5,663 bases of DNA from JAVZGQ01 sp038998365 (GCA_038998365.1 JAVZHJ010000041.1:1-5663); one strand, 5' to 3'. Positions 1-5,663 are shown, counted from the stretch's first letter. The notes: generated by a model from the letters alone, not told the origin. Made by a program: numbers and translations.

Positions 1-2624
1 GCTGTAACTTGAGTAGAATTTTCTGTCGCATTTGCTTTTATGCAGAACCTTATTGTTCCTGGAGATACTCCGCTTGTATTAACGATGTAAGTATAATCGA
101 CATGAGCAACTTTAGATTGTTTTGGGCCAATTGTTTCGAAGTAAGTTAAGTTGCTAATTTCTTGGGTAAAGTTTTTAATTACAAGATTTTCTAAGCCTGA
201 AATGGGAGTTGTGTTTGTATAGTTGATTTCAACAATTACATTGCTTGCATTTCCTGGCCCATCGTTATAAATTGTTGAAGAAATGTTGAAAATATCACCA
301 GCATAAATTGTTGGGTTAGTTATTTCTCCTTTTTTTGTTGTTGGTTCGCTAACACTTAGAGAAGCACCACAAGCTACAAAAATTGTGTAAGGTTCGTCAT
401 AGAAAACGTAATTTGGTGTAGCGTTTAATGCAATTCCTTGAAACTTAAAGGTTCCGTTTGTTTGATAATCTATAAAAATCGTGTAATTGTAAAATTTGGA
501 GAAATCTTTACCTGTTGGTAAATTGAAGTTTATGTTATTATTACCCCAAATAACTTGAGAACCTTGAATTATGGTAGCAGTACTTCCATCACTTGCCCAT
601 GAGTTTTGGAAAACTAAATCATTCGGATGTGTTACCGAAACATTGTTTTTGTTATCTGTTATGTTGAAATTGTTTGCTGGTAGGTTTCCCTTGTTCCAAA
701 CTTGTAGAGAAGTGTTGAAAGAACCACAAGCAAAGCTCTTTGGAAAACCACTTTGCCATTCTGTTTGTAAATCCTTGTAATATCTATCTACTTTAAGCCA
801 CGGGCCAGTTAATGCTAAAGTTACCTTATAATTTCCGTACCATTGAGCTTTAACATTTGCTCCACCTCCCGATACTCCATATCCCAACAAGTTTTGAGTA
901 AATACTTTACCTCCTGGTGCAAATTCTTCTAAACCCCCAGATGTAAGTGATATGTTTGTTAAAGAAAGCAGGGCATTTTGTGTATTTGGTGTGACAAGTT
1001 CTTTTAATACGCCAAAGAAAGTCCATTTGACAGTAAAACCCTCATCTATAGATCCTACAGGAAATCCGGGATCTGGTGTTCTACTAAAACTTGTTGCATT
1101 AAAACCGGGAGGAATATACAACTCAATATAATGAATATGACCTGTAGTAGCTGATGCGGTTCTTAATTGATAATTTAATCCAAAAGTAGAAGTTGGATTA
1201 ACACTAGTTACATTCAAAAAAGGAGTAAGTGAACCGCCCCATACAGTATTAGCAGCACCTCCACAAACTCCTGTTATATCTGTTTTTGAAACAACTTCTT
1301 GTTGTTGTGTTATGGGATTAAAGAACACAGCTTCGGTATAGAGGTTACCCATCATGTTTACATCTTCAGGTCCGTAAATTCTCCAACCAGATATAAAGCA
1401 TGTTGATGTATTTATATCAATATTTACCCATCTAATGGAATTTGTCGTACTATCATAACTACCAGACCCGTATTCTACATTAACAGGATTGTTGTTAGGG
1501 ACTGGTGTTATGGTTGTTGTTATGTTAACTTTAGTTAAATTATAGTCTCCAAAATTACAAACTTGAATTTTGAAAAGATAACCACTAGTGGTACCACCGT
1601 CACATGGAAAAACATAAGACGGTGCAGTATAAATAACTAAAGGATAAAGGATACCTTCTTCTGATCTCTGTAGACCGAAAGTTTTGGTAAATGTGTAGGA
1701 GTTAGAAGTATTTTGAGTTATGTTAACTAAAAGTGTATAGGTAATATCAGGAGCATCATCAGGAACTTCAAATCTCCATGTTAATATACTTTGATTATAA
1801 TATGGTGGGGTTGGTGATGGGGGAATGGTGAAATTCCTTATTTTTTCATCCCAGAAAAACCATCCTACAGGATTGTTGTTATTATCCAAAATTTCTACAG
1901 AAACATTTCCAGAAATTGCTTGAGTTGTATTATAGTTAGCTAAGGGAACAACTATTCTAGCAATATGTCCTCTCATCACAAGCCCATCTTCTCCAGAAGG
2001 AGAGTAAATTTTTATATCTCTAGCTAAAGTAACATCTTTACATTCAATTACTCTTACTGTAATAATATTTGTTCCATCTTGCCAAGCACCATTGTTTCTG
2101 GAAGAAACCAATCTAAGTTTATATACTCCCAGTTGGGCATTTGATGTTATGTTTAATGTTCTGTTATGATACCAACACTGGTCCTCTCCGTAAGTACCAT
2201 TCCAATTTTGACATCTATTTTCAGTTCCCAATTCATTCAAAAAACCAATAGAATTATTTTGACCACCCCAATAAGTCCAACCAGCTGCTGGTAAATTTTG
2301 ATAAATAACTTGACTTGGTGGTAATATTTGTAGAGTAGCATAAGGAGTTGTACCACCAGCACCAGCAGTGCCATCAGTGGCAGTATCATCAGCCTCATCC
2401 AGCATTAAAATTGAAACATTATAATACTCTCCTCTACAAAGAGTCATAGGATCAACAACAGTATTTGTATTTCTCCATCTCCATGTCCATCTGGCATAGT
2501 AAAGAAAAGCTGCGTCTATGCTAACGGCCCAATACCTTACTTCACTAAATTTTTCTTCGTTGTTATAAAAAATATCTAAAGGTCCTATCAAAGCCAGCCA
2601 TGGTGTTACATCTGGTGGATCAAA
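1..2624 (-). other. Asn/Thr/Gly/aromatic-rich ectodomain with CARDB-like modules (residues 966-1839, continues outside)
   Basis: Past about residue 966 the composition changes from Lys/Glu-rich to Asn/Thr/Gly/Trp/Tyr-rich. I counted about 32 N-X-S/T sequons between 1021 and 1839, roughly one per 26 residues. A flexible Asp/Ala/Thr/Gly linker lies near 1041-1058. Three CARDB-like signatures are visible, each a beta strand followed by Asn-x-Gly and a second strand: QVCNFGDYNLTKVNITT (from 1319), QVWNKGNLPANNFNIT (from 1606) and TIYNDGPGNASNVIVEI (from 1749). Cysteines are sparse but regular (1028, 1103, 1115, 1160, 1306, 1321, 1374, 1419, 1598, 1717, 1826). This region probably forms the outer, glycosylated, ligand-facing part. 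Confidence 0.65.
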
Positions 2625-5519
2625 GTAATATTCGAGATAAAAAGTTTCACCACTCTCAACATCTCCAATTTCCCAAGTAATGATTTTCTTATCTTCTACT
2701 TCTTCAATATTTGCGTTATGGCTACTGATTTCCCAATCTTTTGGGACATATTCTTTTATGATAACATTAGTAGCATCTTCCTTAGGAGTTACAATAATTT
2801 TTACCTTACCACCTTCTTTATAAGAAATAGTTGGCGCATCTCTCTCTACATCAAAAGCAACATAATCTCTAACTTCGAATGTAGTTTCATACTCACTAGA
2901 AACACCTGTGCTTGAGCTTTCAGCATAAGCATAAATCTCATAAGTTCCAATTTCACTAGCTTCAAAATTTAGGAAATAAGTACCATCTTTGTTGTTTGTT
3001 ATGTTTCCCGTGTCATTAATTGAATTGTAAACGAAAACTTCAAAATCTCCTGAAGGCTTATATATCTTAACTAGTATATCAGCATCGTTTACTCTACTAC
3101 CATAAGAATCCAACACACCTATAATTACTTTTACTCTTTCTCCAGGTAAGTAAATCGATTTTGGTGTGTTGATGTTAACCAAGCCAACAGAAAATTCAAC
3201 TTCTTCTTCAACTTCAACTTCACCAGGATTGGGGCTTACATAACTCAACTTAACTTTCAACTTGTACAATCCAGGCCTAAACTCTCTTTCTGCATCTAGT
3301 TCAACATAATACTTTCCTTTTTCAATTTCATCTTCAGTAAAATTAACTTCAGTAACATTTCCTTCCGGATCAACAACAAAAACTTTTAAGCTTGCATTTG
3401 GATAAAGCTCGTTAGTATCTTCATCTACAACAGAAATTTCAAACCTTATTTTTTCTCCTAGTTCGTAATTAAACTTTTCCTGCTTGATCTTTGGCTTAAG
3501 TTTCAAGTGTTTTAAAATTTCAAAACTTAAAATTTTACTTGCATTGCCAAATTCTGTTTCAGCAAAAATTTCTGCTCTGTAAGTTCCAGAATGTTTTGGC
3601 AAGAACTCGAAACTGAACAAAAAGTTTCCACCAATTGACTTTTTATCTTGAAACACAATTTTTCCTTTTGGATCTTTTATCACAACAGAAACATTCGAAC
3701 TTATAATGTTTTCATTCAAACTAACATTTCCATAAACCTTGACAAATTTCCAAGTTTTATTCCCTCTTGTAACATTTTCTACAGAAACAAAAGCATTTAT
3801 AGCCAAAAGATTTTGTTGCTCAAATTTTTCTTCACATTCAACTAAAACATCAAAACTTTTGAAATCTTTACTTTCATTTGTTTCTGCAGTAATGTTTAAA
3901 GTGTAACTTCCACATTCGTTTGATTTTAATAGCCAAGATATCATCGAGCTTTCATTCTCTCCAATCTCAGCTATAACTTTCTGCAGGCCTTCGGCTGCAA
4001 ATTCTTGTGGGGCTTGCAAACTAACAATTACATCAGAAGAGTCTCCATTCAACGAAGTGATAAAAGCTTTAACTTCAAATTCTTCAGAAACATTAACAGA
4101 ATAAGGAGCTTCTATTTTTTCTATCTTAATTTCAGGTTTTGGCTGAACATTTTCTTCCTCAAAAACTTCCAAGCTTCCCTCTTCAGTTTCAGCCCAATTT
4201 CCAGCCAAATCAGAAGCATAAAACTTGAAAGCTATAATTCCAGCTGAGTTAATAGTTTTTGTTACATTGCTCCAACCTTCCAAAACATTAAGATTTGAAG
4301 ACCAAACCGCCTTGCCAAAACGCTTGACTAAGATGATATGGCTAGGAACAGTTATATCATAAATATTACCTTTGTAGCTCTCTAAGCTTATTTGTTTGAC
4401 ATAAATCGGCTTAAGGCTTTCATCAAGAAAAGTTATGCCGTAGCCTGCTTTAGCAAGCTCATAAGCTCTCTCCACTTCAATGAATTTGAACTCACTCAAA
4501 TCAACCCCAAACAATAAATCTCTAGTCCTTTTCACAAAGTCCAAAGGATAATCAATTCTTGCAAAAACTTTATGCTTTGGAGTAACGTAGATATCAATTT
4601 CTCCATTTATCTTGTAAATCCCATCATCATAAGGAAGAGCAACTATCCTCAAAGGCTTTTCCCATTTTATTTCACCAGAAGAAAGCACAGCAACTTCGTC
4701 TTCATAGCTCAAATCTTTGAAATACTTCCATCCTTGCCTTGTTAAAACTTTAGCTTCTTCATCATAACTTGAAGCAAAAACATGGCTTTCATTCTCCCAA
4801 GAGCCAGAAGAATTCCAGCTGAAGATCCATTTATCCAAACCAAAATCATCTCTCCAAAAAGCAAAAAATTCTACCTCTTCCCCCACTTTTGCTTTCTCTT
4901 TGCTTGCTCCAAAGAAAGAATAAGAAGGTGCTAAAGTGTCGGGTTCGACAGTATTGTTTCTTTCCTCGTTCCAAAGCAGGGTAGTTGTGGTTGACGTGCT
5001 TGTAGCATGTTCGACAATTTCTTCTTCTAAAGGCAAAGAAGTGGTTGTTGTCGAAACAATGATATTTTCGACAGTTTCATTATTCGAGCTTTCACTACTT
5101 TCTTCTTCGCTTGCTGCAAACTGGCCAGAAATCTGCTCTAAGTTGCTAGAATTCGAAATATTCAAAAATCCGGAAAAATTCTGGGCTACTATGCTTGCTT
5201 GGAAAAGAAGGAGAAAAGCAACTGCAAGAATTGCCAAGAGCTTTAAGCTCTTTTCACCCTTTCCTGAAAACCAAGGCTTTTTGTCTTGAGTCGACACTTC
5301 TTCTCTCAAGTAGCAAAGCTTTGCTGATCCTATTTTTCTTTCAAGAACAGCTCCCAATTTGGCCAATTCTTTAACATACTTTGCAGAAGTATGTCTATGT
5401 AAGCCAGAAAGTTTTGCTATAGAGCTTAGAGTAAGGCCTTCAGGATGGTCCCTAAGCGTAGCTATGATTTTCTCTATAGGATCTTCAGCTTTCATCTCTT
5501 GTACACCAGTGTACAACAT
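1..5519 (-). CDS. Giant membrane protein: N-terminal winged HTH, one TM segment, Hint domain, Ig-like/CARDB-like ectodomain (3' partial)
   Basis: This minus-strand frame is open for 1839 codons from ATG 5519 to the window edge, with no stop; the last two bases begin another codon. An in-frame TAA at 5640-5642 closes the frame upstream, and no ATG, GTG or TTG lies between it and 5519. The order is winged HTH (13-73), membrane segment (94-112), Ser/Thr/Glu stalk (113-199), Ig-like module (200-460) split by a Hint domain (251-409), Lys/Glu-rich beta modules (461-965), and Asn/Thr-rich modules (966-1839). Lysines 80, 81, 87, 90 and 93 before the membrane segment predict the N-terminus inside and the rest outside. 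Ectodomains of this kind are known in archaeal surface and adhesion proteins; a DNA-binding head on one suggests ToxR/CadC-like one-component signalling. That function is inferred, and I do not recognise a named gene. ATG 5495 (Met9) is a credible alternative start. Confidence 0.93.
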   Translation of the reverse strand, partial: MLYTGVQEMKAEDPIEKIIATLRDHPEGLTLSSIAKLSGLHRHTSAKYVKELAKLGAVLERKIGSAKLCYLREEVSTQDKKPWFSGKGEKSLKLLAILAVAFLLLFQASIVAQNFSGFLNISNSSNLEQISGQFAASEEESSESSNNETVENIIVSTTTTSLPLEEEIVEHATSTSTTTTLLWNEERNNTVEPDTLAPSYSFFGASKEKAKVGEEVEFFAFWRDDFGLDKWIFSWNSSGSWENESHVFASSYDEEAKVLTRQGWKYFKDLSYEDEVAVLSSGEIKWEKPLRIVALPYDDGIYKINGEIDIYVTPKHKVFARIDYPLDFVKRTRDLLFGVDLSEFKFIEVERAYELAKAGYGITFLDESLKPIYVKQISLESYKGNIYDITVPSHIILVKRFGKAVWSSNLNVLEGWSNVTKTINSAGIIAFKFYASDLAGNWAETEEGSLEVFEEENVQPKPEIKIEKIEAPYSVNVSEEFEVKAFITSLNGDSSDVIVSLQAPQEFAAEGLQKVIAEIGENESSMISWLLKSNECGSYTLNITAETNESKDFKSFDVLVECEEKFEQQNLLAINAFVSVENVTRGNKTWKFVKVYGNVSLNENIISSNVSVVIKDPKGKIVFQDKKSIGGNFLFSFEFLPKHSGTYRAEIFAETEFGNASKILSFEILKHLKLKPKIKQEKFNYELGEKIRFEISVVDEDTNELYPNASLKVFVVDPEGNVTEVNFTEDEIEKGKYYVELDAEREFRPGLYKLKVKLSYVSPNPGEVEVEEEVEFSVGLVNINTPKSIYLPGERVKVIIGVLDSYGSRVNDADILVKIYKPSGDFEVFVYNSINDTGNITNNKDGTYFLNFEASEIGTYEIYAYAESSSTGVSSEYETTFEVRDYVAFDVERDAPTISYKEGGKVKIIVTPKEDATNVIIKEYVPKDWEISSHNANIEEVEDKKIITWEIGDVESGETFYLEYYFDPPDVTPWLALIGPLDIFYNNEEKFSEVRYWAVSIDAAFLYYARWTWRWRNTNTVVDPMTLCRGEYYNVSILMLDEADDTATDGTAGAGGTTPYATLQILPPSQVIYQNLPAAGWTYWGGQNNSIGFLNELGTENRCQNWNGTYGEDQCWYHNRTLNITSNAQLGVYKLRLVSSRNNGAWQDGTNIITVRVIECKDVTLARDIKIYSPSGEDGLVMRGHIARIVVPLANYNTTQAISGNVSVEILDNNNNPVGWFFWDEKIRNFTIPPSPTPPYYNQSILTWRFEVPDDAPDITYTLLVNITQNTSNSYTFTKTFGLQRSEEGILYPLVIYTAPSYVFPCDGGTTSGYLFKIQVCNFGDYNLTKVNITTTITPVPNNNPVNVEYGSGSYDSTTNSIRWVNIDINTSTCFISGWRIYGPEDVNMMGNLYTEAVFFNPITQQQEVVSKTDITGVCGGAANTVWGGSLTPFLNVTSVNPTSTFGLNYQLRTASATTGHIHYIELYIPPGFNATSFSRTPDPGFPVGSIDEGFTVKWTFFGVLKELVTPNTQNALLSLTNISLTSGGLEEFAPGGKVFTQNLLGYGVSGGGANVKAQWYGNYKVTLALTGPWLKVDRYYKDLQTEWQSGFPKSFACGSFNTSLQVWNKGNLPANNFNITDNKNNVSVTHPNDLVFQNSWASDGSTATIIQGSQVIWGNNNINFNLPTGKDFSKFYNYTIFIDYQTNGTFKFQGIALNATPNYVFYDEPYTIFVACGASLSVSEPTTKKGEITNPTIYAGDIFNISSTIYNDGPGNASNVIVEINYTNTTPISGLENLVIKNFTQEISNLTYFETIGPKQSKVAHVDYTYIVNTSGVSPGTIRFCIKANATENSTQVT
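2625..4139 (-). other. Tandem Lys/Glu-rich Ig-like/beta-sandwich modules (residues 461-965)
   Basis: About five modules of roughly 80-115 residues follow each other, at approximately 461-562, 563-676, 677-780, 781-884 and 885-965. Each tends to open with a hydrophobic/charged strand and a 'Y..GE.V.F.V' or 'Y.PGERVKVII' motif (for example 791-800) and to close with 'G.Y...I.AE' (for example 644-655 and 858-867). This is the usual look of bacterial/archaeal Ig-like or MG2-type repeats. The last one carries EYVPKDWEISS (923-933) and ITWEIGDVESGETF (947-960), typical of archaeal DUF11-like surface domains. Cys536 and Cys562 are the only cysteines here and could pair. Ligands are unknown; spacing or adhesion is the likely role. 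Confidence 0.7.
4140..4922 (-). other. Ig-like surface module split by the Hint domain (residues 200-460)
   Basis: The two parts, 200-250 and 410-460, read as one beta-sandwich module when joined. The first holds VGEEVEFFAFWRDDFGL and KWIFSWNSSGSWENES; the second holds GWSNVTKTINSAG, then FKFYASDLAGNWAETE. This matches a module I recall as common in archaeal surface proteins: a 'D..GL..YIFSWN..G.W.NDS' half followed by 'WSNVTKT.N' and 'YA.D...NW'. In uninterrupted versions only a short loop separates the halves, so residues 251-409 behave as an insertion. Sequons are present in both halves (NSS, NES, NVT). Confidence 0.75.
4293..4769 (-). other. Hint (intein/Hedgehog-type) self-processing domain, residues 251-409
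   Basis: Block A is clear: Ser251 followed by YDEEAKVLTRQGWKYFKDL. Block B is YVTPKHKVF, giving the Thr313-x-x-His316 pair that activates the first peptide bond in inteins. Block F is NIYDITVPSHIILVKR, with Asp388 and His394, and block G ends VWSSN at Asn409. At 159 residues it is mini-intein size and has no room for a LAGLIDADG endonuclease. The end resembles the 'VPNH..YVRR.GK.VW.GN' type I recall from phage and archaeal Hint domains. Deviations are Ser rather than Cys at position 1, Ser408 in place of the penultimate His, and Leu410 at +1, which cannot act as the second nucleophile. The domain contains no N-X-S/T sequon, unlike its surroundings. Expected chemistry is peptide-bond cleavage, possibly splicing by a variant route as in bacterial intein-like (BIL) domains; activity is not shown. 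Confidence 0.85.
4923..5183 (-). other. Ser/Thr/Glu-rich low-complexity stalk (residues 113-199)
   Basis: Just outside the membrane the protein is low in complexity: Ser/Glu clusters at 137-150, then two threonine runs (TTTT at 157-160 and 177-180), with acidic residues between. N-X-S/T sequons occur at Asn114, 120 and 123 and further along. Stalks like this usually hold a folded ectodomain away from the membrane and are often glycosylated. Four of the nine TGTCGA hexamers of the window lie in the DNA of this segment. Confidence 0.75.
5184..5240 (-). other. Single transmembrane segment / signal anchor (residues 94-112)
   Basis: A stretch of about 19 residues is almost wholly hydrophobic (LLAILAVAFLLLFQASIVA). 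Five lysines precede it (80, 81, 87, 90, 93) and a polar Ser/Asn/Glu-rich stretch follows, so the positive-inside rule gives N-in, C-out. I saw no other hydrophobic run of membrane length in the 1839 residues. The end (I110-V111-A112 before Gln113) is weakly compatible with signal peptidase cleavage. A stable signal anchor is more likely given the 93 residues in front of it. Confidence 0.9.
5284..5299. repeat. 16-bp direct repeat TCTTGAGTCGACACTT, copy inside the gene
   Basis: This exact 16-mer recurs at 5568-5583, 284 bp away in the same orientation. Similarity continues to the right (7 of the next 11 bases match). Here it is coding, for the residues just after the winged HTH (around EVSTQD, 74-79). 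The two copies are in different reading frames. Confidence 0.6.
5301..5483 (-). other. Winged helix-turn-helix DNA-binding domain (residues 13-73)
   Basis: Residues 13-26 form a first helix (DPIEKIIATLRDHP). GLTLSSIAKLSG (28-39) is a typical second helix and turn, and LHRHTSAKYVKELAKLG (40-56) reads as the recognition helix. The segment 57-72 (VLERKIGSAKLCYLR) looks like the two wing strands. The pattern 'GLT..IA...GL.R.T..KY...L...G.V..R.IG.AKL.YL' is one I associate with archaeal MarR/ArsR-like winged helices, including membrane-tethered ones. It lies before the only membrane segment and so should be cytoplasmic, where it could bind DNA. The single Cys69 sits in the predicted wing. The target is unknown; the inverted repeat at the gene's own start is an obvious candidate. 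Confidence 0.88.
5493..5507 (-). promoter_or_regulatory. Alternative start: GGTG ribosome-binding motif and ATG (Met9)
   Basis: On the minus strand GGTG (5507-5504) stands 8 bases before an in-frame ATG at 5495-5493. GGTG fits the archaeal Shine-Dalgarno core GGTGA. ATG 5519 has no such motif at a suitable distance. Starting at Met9 gives MKAEDPIEKIIATL, which begins right at the winged HTH, and leaves the inverted repeat in the leader. Confidence 0.4.
5499..5516. promoter_or_regulatory. Inverted repeat TTGTACAC-CA-GTGTACAA overlapping the start codon region
   Basis: Two perfect 8-bp arms, 5499-5506 and 5509-5516, surround a 2-bp centre. The element covers codons 2-7 if translation starts at 5519, or lies just upstream if it starts at 5495. 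Its size and symmetry fit the operator of a dimeric HTH protein, so autoregulation by the winged HTH encoded here is plausible. As RNA it could also fold, though the 2-base loop is too tight unless arm bases open. Confidence 0.5.
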
Positions 5520-5567
5520 AGAAAATGTTTGTCGAATCCCATATGCTATGAAAAATTTTAAGAAATT

Positions 5568-5583
5568 TCTTGAGTCGACACTT
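5568..5583. repeat. 16-bp direct repeat TCTTGAGTCGACACTT, upstream copy
   Basis: Second copy of the 16-mer at 5284-5299, here non-coding, between the candidate TATA box and the start codon. It overlaps the palindrome AAGAAATTTCTT (5560-5571). Together the copies bracket the start codon and the winged HTH coding region. Confidence 0.6.
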
Positions 5584-5614
5584 TTTCTTGTAAGTCTAAG
5601 AGAAAAATCAAAAT

Positions 5615-5622
5615 CTTTTATA
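5615..5622 (-). promoter_or_regulatory. Candidate archaeal TATA box (TATAAAAG)
   Basis: TATAAAAG on the minus strand resembles the archaeal TATA consensus. It would start transcription about 25 bases downstream, near 5595, leaving a leader of about 75-100 bases. The purine-rich BRE expected just upstream is weak (CGACAA). A poorer box, TTAAAATT near 5553-5560, would give an almost leaderless transcript from 5519. In an AT-rich region such boxes also occur by chance. Confidence 0.35.
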
Positions 5623-5663
5623 TTGTCGAAAAAACAAAATTATATTGTGAACCTGTTAATCCT

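Larger units (their letters stand above)
5520..5663. other. Upstream non-coding region
   Basis: No coding region is supported here. The segment holds the candidate TATA box, the upstream 16-bp repeat copy, the AAGAAATTTCTT palindrome and three TGTCGA/TCGACA hexamers (5530-5535, 5575-5580, 5624-5629) spaced about 45 and 49 bases apart. Whether another gene lies just beyond 5663 cannot be seen. Confidence 0.6.

Noticed and set aside
571..780. Plus-strand 69-residue reading frame
   Set aside because: It lies wholly antisense to the continuous minus-strand gene, has no recognisable domain or ribosome-binding site, and is explained as a shadow.
2718..2915. Plus-strand 65-residue reading frame
   Set aside because: Phe/Ile/Asn-rich antisense shadow of the Lys/Glu-rich coding strand; no family features.
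3648..3845. Plus-strand 65-residue reading frame
   Set aside because: Same reason: antisense to the Ig-like modules and compositionally a mirror of them.
4005..4247. Plus-strand 80-residue reading frame
   Set aside because: Antisense shadow covering the end of the split Ig-like module and the start of the next; no motif.
4462..4532. Possible LAGLIDADG endonuclease remnant (LLFGVDLSE) within the Hint domain
   Set aside because: Only one weak resemblance, no second motif, and the segment between blocks B and F is too short for an endonuclease.
4936..5289. Plus-strand 117-residue frame with Ser/Val-rich hydrophobic stretches
   Set aside because: It mirrors the Ser/Thr/Glu stalk and membrane segment of the real gene. 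The hydrophobic look comes from the complement of Glu/Thr codons.
5184..5519. Reading the N-terminus as a simple cleaved secretion signal
   Set aside because: The hydrophobic segment begins only at residue 94 and is preceded by a clear folded-domain sequence, so an anchored membrane protein fits better.
5560..5571. 12-bp palindrome AAGAAATTTCTT as an operator
   Set aside because: An AT-only-centred palindrome of this length is not rare in AT-rich intergenic DNA, and nothing else supports it.
1..5663. tRNA, rRNA, CRISPR array, insertion sequence or terminator
   Set aside because: No conserved RNA stretch, no regular repeat-spacer pattern, no terminal inverted repeats and no stop codon or T-run end of the gene within the window.

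Overview
The window is almost entirely one very long protein-coding gene on the minus strand. It starts at an ATG at 5519 and is still open at position 1. I read 1839 codons by hand without a stop, so the 3' end lies outside the window. No other gene, tRNA, rRNA, CRISPR array or insertion sequence is visible. The base composition is AT-rich. The N-terminal DNA-binding domain, the Ig-like and CARDB-like surface modules, the dense N-X-S/T sequons and a TATA-like element upstream suggest an archaeon. A small-genome (DPANN-type) lineage is my best guess, but it rests on family resemblance recalled from memory, not on a search.

Layout in protein order (right to left in the window). Positions 5520-5663 are upstream DNA with a TATA-like box, three TGTCGA/TCGACA hexamers and a 12-bp palindrome. 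An 8-bp-arm inverted repeat sits on the first codons. Residues 13-73 form a winged helix-turn-helix. Residues 94-112 are one hydrophobic membrane segment with lysines on its N-terminal side. Residues 113-199 are a Ser/Thr/Glu-rich stalk. Residues 200-460 are an Ig-like module interrupted by a 159-residue Hint (intein/Hedgehog-type) domain at 251-409. Residues 461-965 are Lys/Glu-rich beta-sandwich modules. Residues 966-1839 are Asn/Thr/Gly/aromatic-rich, sequon-dense modules, three of them with CARDB-like signatures.

Interpretation. The protein looks like a membrane-spanning one-component regulator with an unusually large outside part and a self-processing domain next to the membrane. The Hint domain keeps its usual active-site Thr-x-x-His, Asp and terminal Asn. 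It has Ser at position 1, Ser instead of the penultimate His, and Leu at the +1 position. Cleavage therefore seems more likely than ordinary splicing. If it acts, it could cut the ectodomain from the membrane-bound DNA-binding part. That link between processing and gene control is an inference, and it is the most interesting idea in this window.
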